Shown here in pieces: positions 56,930-64,000 of a stretch of 64,000 nucleotides of DNA. The notes beneath the pieces are model-generated. The model did no database searches, was not told where the DNA came from, and was given only the letters and a program-made list of their open reading frames with translations. Both the position numbers and the translations under genes were made by a program. The first letter of the stretch is position 1. The number at the start of each line of letters is the position of its first letter. Origin of the DNA: JANRKB01 sp033763695 (GTDB taxonomy: Bacteria > Planctomycetota > Phycisphaerae > Phycisphaerales > UBA1924); assembly GCA_033763695.1 (NCBI GenBank), contig JANRKB010000056.1:5423-69422 (forward strand), in the 5' to 3' direction.

Positions 56930-57238
56930 AAAGAAGGGTAGGGCAGAACGCCTGATCGGCGAAGGCTCGTGTGGTTCGGCGGGCGGGCATCTCACGCACG
57001 CGTCTCGCTCTTTTCTGGCGTACTGGCGCGTCGCCCCCTGTCTCCGATCGCGCTTTCGCGATCGGGGAGAGGGTCCCGGCGCAGCCGGGGGGTGAGGGGC
57101 GATTCGCCCTCTTGGAAAGCCCATGAACCCCTTATCCGCCGCTGCGCGGCACCTTCTCTCCGCCGAGCCGGGGAGAAGGCGGCCAAGGCGTGCTCGCATG
57201 CTGCTGCACCAGCCACGCCAAATCATGCGTGCGCGGCA
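56930..57238. other. Repeat-containing gap
   Basis: 309 bases between two minus-strand genes; most of it (57033-57181) is a GC-rich inverted repeat of type 2. No coding signal was noted. Confidence 0.6.
57033..57181. repeat. GC-rich inverted repeat, type 2 (copy 2)
   Basis: Several stems: CGATCGCG...CGCGATCG, CCCGGCGCAGCCGGG, and CCTTCTCTCCGCCGAGCCGG with GGGGAGAAGGC. The last part resembles 713-775. Comparable elements are, as far as I recall, widespread between genes of many GC-rich bacteria. Confidence 0.6.
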
Positions 57239-57925
57239 TCAGCGCGACCCGCCACATTCGGGACACGTGTTCGCCGTCGCGCCGCGCAGGTCATAGCCGC
57301 AGCGACGACACTGCCAAGGCTGCTTGCGGAGCGAGCGAAGCCACGCGGGGAGCCAGCCGAGCGAGAGCACGCACGCTGCGAGTACGCCCAGACCCGCCGC
57401 GTTGTACGCGACGCCGGACCAAAGCCAGCGCTGCGTGCCGCGCGGGAATGCACGCAACTCCGCCGCAGCGTTTGTGTCCCCGGCCGCGTCGAACTCGCGT
57501 GCGAGCAGTTCAACGGCTCGCGCACGCGTCGCCAGATCTGCCTCACTCCCATCAAGCCAATCCAATCGCAACGCGCGTGTCTCGTACATGTCCGCCCAAA
57601 GCCCAGAGCGAAATGGCGGGAACAGCATGATGCGCAACACATCACCAGGCGCGTTCGTCGCCAGCCGCGCCATCCGATCCGCGCTCTCGCCGTCGCGGAA
57701 CAGCGGCACCAGCTCGTTGTTCTCTCTCGCGAAGTACAGCGAGACAATGTGTGTGGGGTGAATCGGCGCGCCGCGGCTTGCCAGCCAGTTCGATGCCATC
57801 GTCGGCGCTGCCACGTTCACCACACCAAAGACGCGCAGAGGAATCTCGATCAGCAGCACCACCAGCAACGCCGCCGACACCCACGGCCGCTGCATACGGC
57901 GCAGAATTGTCCGCTTCTCTGCCAT
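57239..57925 (-). CDS. Membrane protein with C-terminal zinc ribbon
   Basis: 228 residues. A helix near 15-37, a soluble stretch (about 45-160), a second helix (about 170-192, YNAAGLGVLAACVLSLGWLP), then the ribbon CRRCGYDLRGATANTCPECG (C206, C209, C221, C224) at the very end. This is the same ribbon as in the genes at 4037 and 5454, but placed C-terminally. The ribbon should be cytoplasmic. Divergent from the sigma-factor gene at 58012; the start codons are 87 bases apart. Confidence 0.78.
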   Translation of the reverse strand: MAEKRTILRRMQRPWVSAALLVVLLIEIPLRVFGVVNVAAPTMASNWLASRGAPIHPTHIVSLYFARENNELVPLFRDGESADRMARLATNAPGDVLRIMLFPPFRSGLWADMYETRALRLDWLDGSEADLATRARAVELLAREFDAAGDTNAAAELRAFPRGTQRWLWSGVAYNAAGLGVLAACVLSLGWLPAWLRSLRKQPWQCRRCGYDLRGATANTCPECGGSR

Positions 57926-58011
57926 CGCTCCGATCCATCCTCGTGTGGCCCTTTGCGAGCGACGCTCGTCGTTCGTCCGCATTCTCCGCCATCAATCTAC
58001 ACTCTCCGTTG

Positions 58012-58953
58012 ATGCCCGGTTCGAAGTCTTCAGCCCCGACCGTCTCCGCCGCCGACGCCGTCACCGCGCTGCTTCGCTCGCACGGCTCCAAGCTGCATGG
58101 GCTCGCGCTGCGCATGTGCGGCAACGCTGCCGACGCCGAGGACATGGTGCAGGATGTTTTCCTGCAGGCCTTCCGCAAGTGGCACACCTTCCGCGGCGAG
58201 GCGAACCCGGCCACATGGCTCTACTCCATCGCCGCCCGCTCATGCAAGGCGCGCCTGCGTCGCAAGGGCGGCGTGGACCGTCGCGTCCCGGCGCTCTCGC
58301 AGCTCATGCCGTGGAGCGAGACCACCGTCATGCACGCGGCCGTGCGCGACGATGCCCGCGTCGAACGCGATGAAGCGATCCAGCGGGTGCAGCACGAGAT
58401 CGCGCGACTGCCCGAGTACCTGCGCGTGCCGCTCGTGTTTCGCGATGTTCTGCAGATGCCCACGGCCGACGTTGCGGAAGCACTCGGCCTCGAAGAAGGC
58501 ACGATCAAGACCCGCGTGCATCGCGCCCGCCTGGCGCTTCGCAAGGCGATGACGGCGAAGGCGCGCGGCGTGGTGGCTCCCGCACCGATCTATGAAAAGC
58601 AGGTCTGCCTCGACCTGCTCAAGGCCAAGCTCGACGCCATGGATCGCGGCGACGGCAGCACGCGGATCCCGCAGGCCGAGGTCTGCGATCGCTGTCGCGC
58701 GGTCTTTCGTGAACTTGATCTGGTCAAGGACGCGTGCGCGCGCATGCGGTCCGCCGTCGATGGCCCGATGCCCGACGACGTCCGCACGCGCATCGCAAAC
58801 GCGATCGCGCGGCGCGACGCTGCCGAACGGGCGGCGGCGAAGCCGCGTCGCGGTCGCAAGCCCAAGCACAGCGCGACAAGCAAGAACAGCGCGACTAACA
58901 ACCACAGCGCGACGGTCAAGCCGAGCTCGTCTCCACGCGCCGCACGCTCGTGA
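58012..58953 (+). CDS. ECF-type sigma factor with C-terminal Cys-containing domain
   Basis: 313 residues. Region 2: LRMCGNAADAEDMVQDVFLQ, AFRKWHTFRG. Region 4: LPEYLRVPLVFRDVLQMPTA, DVAEALGLEEGTIKTRVHRA. After it comes about 75 residues, KQVCLDLLKAKLDAMDRGDG ... AEVCDRCRAVFRELDL, which resembles a zinc-binding anti-sigma (ZAS) domain with the His replaced, and a low-complexity KHSATSKNSATNNHSA tail. A fused regulatory domain is likely. ATG 58012 is chosen by family N-terminus; the frame reaches 57751 as antisense of the divergent gene. Confidence 0.9.
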   Translation: MPGSKSSAPTVSAADAVTALLRSHGSKLHGLALRMCGNAADAEDMVQDVFLQAFRKWHTFRGEANPATWLYSIAARSCKARLRRKGGVDRRVPALSQLMPWSETTVMHAAVRDDARVERDEAIQRVQHEIARLPEYLRVPLVFRDVLQMPTADVAEALGLEEGTIKTRVHRARLALRKAMTAKARGVVAPAPIYEKQVCLDLLKAKLDAMDRGDGSTRIPQAEVCDRCRAVFRELDLVKDACARMRSAVDGPMPDDVRTRIANAIARRDAAERAAAKPRRGRKPKHSATSKNSATNNHSATVKPSSSPRAARS

Positions 58954-58956
58954 TCG

Positions 58957-59319
58957 TTACACCGACGCACCTTCCAAGTGCGCCAGCGCGGCGGCCACGA
59001 CACTCGTGTACGTGTACACCGGCCCGCCGCCCATCATCACCGCAACGCCCGCGGCGTCCATGATCTCCTTGCTCCTCGCGCCGGCCTTCAAGCACTTCTC
59101 AACGTGCGAGTAGATGCACGCGTCGCAGCGCGACGTGACACCAATGCCCAGCGCGATCAGTTCCTTCTGCTTCACGTCCAGCCCGCCCTCGGGGGAACTG
59201 TCCTTCATCAGCCCTTGAAAGAACGCACCGAATGCCTTGCCGATGTCCGGGTTCATCGCCTTGGTGGCGTTCATAGTCGCGGGCCAGGTCTCGTAGAACT
59301 TCTTGGCATCATGCAGCAT
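58957..59319 (-). CDS. AhpD-like / carboxymuconolactone decarboxylase family protein
   Basis: 120 residues. The alkylhydroperoxidase motif is present as TSRCDACIYSHVEKCLKAGA, with the redox CxxC and the following His. These proteins reduce peroxides by a thiol relay, or have other roles. GGAG precedes ATG 59319. It is 96 bases downstream of the rhodanese gene on the same strand, both with GGAGTGT-type ribosome binding sites, which suggests a small thiol/stress operon. Confidence 0.85.
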   Translation of the reverse strand: MLHDAKKFYETWPATMNATKAMNPDIGKAFGAFFQGLMKDSSPEGGLDVKQKELIALGIGVTSRCDACIYSHVEKCLKAGARSKEIMDAAGVAVMMGGGPVYTYTSVVAAALAHLEGASV

Positions 59320-59415
59320 GACAGACACTCCATCCCGACGGCGGTCGCCGCGGGTGAACCAACGAACCACACATTCACACGTCGCGCGAGCCGCGCCCGC
59401 GCCGCACACTGTTGA

Positions 59416-60078
59416 TCAGAGCTTGCAGCACGCGCCGCTCGCAGATCGCACGCCGCTGCTCGCGCCAAAACCTTTGTTCCAAGGCATCATGCCCAGTATC
59501 GTCGCGAGCGCACACGTGCCCGTCGCGCCGGCGAACGTCAGCCCCGCGCCGAGAAATGCCGGGATCCCCACGAACGCCGGATGCACAAACCATGCCAGGA
59601 CACTGCCGACAAGCGAAAGCACGCCGACGACCAGTTGCACCTGGCGCATGATGCTGATGCCGCTCGTTCCCGTGCCCAGCACCGTCGGCAAGCCCGCGGC
59701 TTTCCAACCCTCGATGCCGCCGGTCAACAGAACGACATTCCCCGCCGACTCGAGCGGCAGAATGCGTTGGCATGCATCCGTCGCGCGCTTGCCGCTCTTG
59801 CACTGCACGATCAGCCGCTGATTCGGCTTGGCGAGCGCGAGCGCCGCGGCGGCATCAAACTTCGACAATGGCAACAGCGTCGCGCCCGCGATGCGTTCAT
59901 GCGCAAACTCATCGGGTTCGCGTACATCGAGCAGCACGGCCTCGCCGCGCGACATCGCCGCCTGCGCGTCCTTGGGGCTCATGCTGACAAGCCCGCGTTC
60001 GCCCGCCGGCATGCCGCCGCGGCCCATGTTGTCTGCTGCTCCTCGCGGCACCATCGGGTTGCTTTGCATCGTCGCCAT
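59416..60078 (-). CDS. Rhodanese-domain membrane protein (YgaP-like, DUF2892)
   Basis: 220 residues. A rhodanese domain (about 34-130: AVLLDVREPDEFAHERIAGA, VQCKSGKRATDACQ with the active Cys) is followed by two membrane helices of a DUF2892 region (about 145-195), as in E. coli YgaP. The C-terminus ends in ...GACCKL. It likely carries sulfane sulfur at the inner membrane. GGAGTGTTT precedes ATG 60078. A perfect palindrome lies upstream. Confidence 0.85.
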   Translation of the reverse strand: MATMQSNPMVPRGAADNMGRGGMPAGERGLVSMSPKDAQAAMSRGEAVLLDVREPDEFAHERIAGATLLPLSKFDAAAALALAKPNQRLIVQCKSGKRATDACQRILPLESAGNVVLLTGGIEGWKAAGLPTVLGTGTSGISIMRQVQLVVGVLSLVGSVLAWFVHPAFVGIPAFLGAGLTFAGATGTCALATILGMMPWNKGFGASSGVRSASGACCKL

Positions 60079-60404
60079 AAACACTCCACTCTGCCGCCCT
60101 CGCATCCTCGGGCGGCTTCACACGTTTCGTGTCCGGCGGTGTCGCACGCGTTCCAAATCTGTGTCAGATTTCACGCCTTCTTTCTCGCGCCGCCCGGGCA
60201 CCCCCCAGCACGAGGCAACCCGCAGAACCGGCCGCGGGACGGCATGGGGCAGCATGGGGCGGCACGCCCGAAAACCCTTTGTCACCCGGACGCCGTTCGG
60301 TACACTGTTTTTTGTTCATCCGCCGCGCGCGCCGACGCGGCCTGAGTCTCTCTTGTGAGATGCTCGGCGTCGTCGCGCCAAGTCGACCTCTGCACAGACG
60401 AGTC
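60079..60404. other. Divergent regulatory gap before the rhodanese and sigma-like genes
   Basis: 326 bases with no gene. AAATCTG - TGT - CAGATTT at 60155-60171 is a perfect 7-base inverted repeat, 77 bases upstream of the rhodanese start, and looks like an operator. The frame at 60129 that reaches into the sigma-like gene has no coding features upstream of 60405. Confidence 0.6.
60155..60171. promoter_or_regulatory. Operator-like palindrome upstream of the rhodanese/AhpD pair
   Basis: AAATCTG (60155-60161), TGT, CAGATTT (60165-60171). ArsR-type repressors of rhodanese operons bind AT-rich dyads, which fits, but no regulator gene is near. Confidence 0.5.
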
Positions 60405-61109
60405 ATGACGCATTCCGTCCGACCAGATGTCTTCCCCGCCACGATGTCCGACTGGATCAACGACAGGTTGGTCCACGGCCCCGAGGGCCGGCGCGACATC
60501 AACCGCCACATCATGACCGTTTACGCGTGGCCGCTGCGCGTCTACTTCCTCGGCACACGCGATCGCTGGCTCGGCGAACCCGACGATGTCGTCCAGGGCT
60601 TTTTTGCCGATCGACTCGCCAAGCCCAACTTCTTCACCGACTGGCAGTCCAGCGGCCTGCGCCTCCGCCACTGGATCATCAACGCCTTCTGCTTCTACCT
60701 GAAGGAGCTCAAGCGTGCCCGCATGCGCGGCTCGGCTCCGGGTGCCGCGGGCGAAGTCTTCGACGAGCGCGACAACGCCCCAGTCGATGACATCGACCCG
60801 ATGGACGCGGTTGATCGTGCGTACGCCGTGTCGGTCGTGCGCGAAGCGCTCCGCCGCGCCGGGCTTGACTGCGAAGCCCAAGGCCTCGCGCAGCACTGGG
60901 CCGTATTCGTCGGCCACTTCTGTCAGGGCCACGGCTATGCCGAACTGTGCGTCCGTCTGGGTCTCGATCCGGCCCGCGGCGTCGTGATGGCCCGCACCGC
61001 CAAGAAGAAGTTCCAGGCGGCGCTTCACGACATCCTCAGCCGCGACCTTCACTGCACCGATGTTGAGAGCGAGATCCGCGTGCTTCTGGGCGCGGCCGCC
61101 GCCGAATAG
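60405..61109 (+). CDS. ECF-like sigma factor (planctomycetal type)
   Basis: 234 residues. Region 2 reads INRHIMTVYAWPLRVYFLGT and EPDDVVQGFFADRLAKPNFF, the DDVVQGFF variant that I associate with planctomycetal sigma factors. A central helical part (GLRLRHWIINAFCFYLKELK) and a C-terminal region-4-like helix-turn-helix (QGHGYAELCVRLGLDPARGV) follow. It lacks a clear second conserved region 4 motif, so it could be only sigma-like. ATG 60405 is by family start. The next gene (61186) is 76 bases downstream. Confidence 0.65.
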   Translation: MTHSVRPDVFPATMSDWINDRLVHGPEGRRDINRHIMTVYAWPLRVYFLGTRDRWLGEPDDVVQGFFADRLAKPNFFTDWQSSGLRLRHWIINAFCFYLKELKRARMRGSAPGAAGEVFDERDNAPVDDIDPMDAVDRAYAVSVVREALRRAGLDCEAQGLAQHWAVFVGHFCQGHGYAELCVRLGLDPARGVVMARTAKKKFQAALHDILSRDLHCTDVESEIRVLLGAAAAE

Positions 61110-61185
61110 CCCGCCAAACAGCCTGAGGCACTTTCGCGCTCTTCGCGCATCTGAACACTCTGCGTTCCTTCCTCCGGGTATACCA

Positions 61186-61737
61186 ATGGCCACTCCTCAC
61201 CCGCACGATCCGAACCACAACCCGCCGACGCTTCGCTCGGCGTTCCTCGACTCGTTCCCCTCGACGGGCACGCCCTCCACCGGCCCCGGCGAGCCCGCGG
61301 AACTGACCGAGCCGCAGGCCAAGCGACTCCTCGCCCTCGCGCTCACCAAACGCCGCCCCGTCGATCGACTCATCGATCGTCTCTCGGCCTCCGACGGGCA
61401 CGGCTGGATGCGCACCGTCCTCATGCTTCCCACCTTCACCCGCGCCGGCGACCTCACCTCCGGCCTCGTCAACGGCACGTGGAGCATCGATCGCCTCAAC
61501 CAGTTCAAGAACGAATGCAAGCAGCTCACCGGTGCATCCAACGACGAGCGCTCTCGCCTCGCGGGCATGCTCGGCTATTACCTCGCCGTCGCGGCGGGCC
61601 TGGCCTCCGGCGGACGCAACCTCTCGAGCCAGCCACAGGCGGAACTGGAAGCAGTGCTGCTGGACTTGGCCGAAGCCGCGCCGCAGCCGTGGAGCGATCT
61701 GCTCGCGCGTGCCGCGCTGAAGTTGAGTGGGGAGTAA
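61186..61737 (+). CDS. Hypothetical protein following the sigma-like gene
   Basis: 183 residues starting MATPHPHDPNHNPPTLRSAF. Mostly helical, Ala/Leu-rich, with GEPAELTEPQAKRLLALALT and GASNDERSRLAGMLGYYLAV; no Cys pair, membrane helix or known motif. Position suggests it may be an accessory or regulator of the sigma-like protein, but this is only proximity. The open frame continues upstream to 61060, overlapping the previous gene. Confidence 0.6.
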   Translation: MATPHPHDPNHNPPTLRSAFLDSFPSTGTPSTGPGEPAELTEPQAKRLLALALTKRRPVDRLIDRLSASDGHGWMRTVLMLPTFTRAGDLTSGLVNGTWSIDRLNQFKNECKQLTGASNDERSRLAGMLGYYLAVAAGLASGGRNLSSQPQAELEAVLLDLAEAAPQPWSDLLARAALKLSGE

Positions 61738-61788
61738 GAGACCCAGTGCGACGACGTGATGAGTTGACGCGTACCGACGATCGTCTGC

Positions 61789-62334
61789 TCACACTTTGCC
61801 GAGCGCATCGCATCTCCAGATCGCAGCCCCTTCGCTCGCATGTCTGATGATGTATCGCGCTGTGGCGACTTGATGGGCGCGATCAAGGATCGGCCAGCAG
61901 CGACAGCGCAAGCCCCAGACGCCGCCCGGATCGCAGTGGCCGGATTCCGAGAGTGCTCTGGCACTCCGCGACTTGGCGATTCCGATCCACTTCCGCGGGT
62001 TGTGATCTCGCAAGCGCGCGAGGACGTGATAGTGAATCCGACCGATCGCGATGGCGACCACGTCGTGAGCATGAAACGTGAGGGCTGAAGCAAAGACATC
62101 ACAGGCGACCTGTCTCGCCTGAGGCGACAACCGAACCGCCTCGCGCGGGATCATCAGCTCCTTCGAGAGTTCATAGAGATTCTCCCATGTGCCCGGCTTG
62201 GGTGGATTCTTGTAATCCCCCGCAACATGCTCGCGATGGTGTCGCGTGCGCCAGCCTCGGGGGTCACCTCTCAGCCATGAGCCATAGGTCGAACCGGTGA
62301 TGTGATACCAGTCGTTCCAGGGCTGTCGGGCCAT
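61789..62334 (-). CDS. REP-associated tyrosine transposase-like protein (RAYT, Y1/HUH)
   Basis: 181 residues. Features of IS200/IS605-type and RAYT Y1 transposases: WYHITGSTYGSWLRGDPRGW near the start, the HUH motif in GRIHYHVLARLRDH, and a C-terminal catalytic Tyr in ATARYIIRHASEGAAIW. RAYTs nick single-stranded REP-type hairpins. The gene is single copy here, with no terminal inverted repeats seen, which fits a domesticated RAYT rather than an insertion sequence. I start at MARQPWNDWYH (ATG 62334); the frame reaches 62424. Confidence 0.78.
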   Translation of the reverse strand: MARQPWNDWYHITGSTYGSWLRGDPRGWRTRHHREHVAGDYKNPPKPGTWENLYELSKELMIPREAVRLSPQARQVACDVFASALTFHAHDVVAIAIGRIHYHVLARLRDHNPRKWIGIAKSRSARALSESGHCDPGGVWGLRCRCWPILDRAHQVATARYIIRHASEGAAIWRCDALGKV

Positions 62335-62385
62335 GGACAAAGTAGATCGGGACAACATCGCAGTGTCAAACGATCGAAAACAAAG

Positions 62386-62416
62386 AAAGCCCACAGGCTC
62401 CGGGCCTGTGGGCTTT
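62386..62416. terminator. Intrinsic terminator of groEL
   Basis: AAAGCCCACAGGC - TCCGG - GCCTGTGGGCTTT, thirteen perfect pairs. On the minus strand it ends the groEL transcript 39 bases after the stop codon; it also separates groEL from the RAYT-like gene. Confidence 0.92.
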
Positions 62417-62454
62417 GATGTCAATCGAAGAAACCTTCGAGACGAGGACGTGGA

Positions 62455-64000
<1,546 letters not shown>

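Noticed and set aside
61789..62334. Complete insertion sequence
   Set aside because: No terminal hairpins, direct repeats or accessory gene were seen around the transposase-like gene.

Overview
The window is GC-rich, gene-dense bacterial chromosome. It most likely comes from a planctomycete of the class Phycisphaerae. The basis is three secreted proteins ending in paired acidic EF-hand-like repeats and a terminal Gly-Cys (GC-type dockerin anchors), a PEP-CTERM-like tail, prepilin-type proteins, several ECF sigma factors, and three membrane proteins sharing a CxxC...CPECG zinc ribbon. No rRNA, tRNA, CRISPR array or prophage was seen.

Layout. 1-8 kb: start of a gene leaving the left edge, a long repeat-filled gap, a prepilin-type protein, a lamin-tail/dockerin protein, two zinc-ribbon membrane proteins and phoU. 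8-14 kb: murE, murF and mraY (meso-DAP peptidoglycan precursors), then convergent queA. 14-25.7 kb: a flagellar block, flgI - flgJ-like - flgN-like - flgK - flgL - fliW - csrA - flagellin - flagellin. The flagellin leaders carry hairpins that present GGA in the loop, as expected for CsrA targets, so the FliW-CsrA-flagellin circuit seems to be encoded together with its RNA targets. 26-32 kb: a Xer recombinase, a laminin-B/Ig dockerin protein, an amidase and a large HAF-repeat dockerin protein flanked by a duplicated gene end. 32-42 kb: NAD-dependent epimerase-like proteins, membrane proteins, a Kbl/BioF-type enzyme, glnS, an AAA ATPase behind a palindrome and an alpha/beta hydrolase. 42-53 kb: prolyl oligopeptidase, AspT/YidE-type transporter, ECF sigma factor, recO, an HDOD protein with a degenerate GGDEF domain, a PEP-CTERM-like protein, a CorC-like protein and ybeY. 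53-64 kb: an undescribed three-gene secreted-protein operon, aldo/keto reductase, two more sigma factors, AhpD-like and rhodanese genes, a REP-associated-type tyrosine transposase, and groEL leaving the right edge.

The most unusual layer is non-coding. There are arrays of 7- and 8-base repeats (GGCAYTG, GTGAGAC, TCTCCTG, AGACGAAG, CTTCGTGA), one of them inside the Kbl/BioF-type gene. There are at least seven REP-like hairpins with covarying arms and a constant GGCACG tail, all in one orientation, and two copies of a three-hairpin GC-rich element. Starts were chosen from Shine-Dalgarno-like sequence and family N-termini. All assignments rest on reading the sequence, without database searches.
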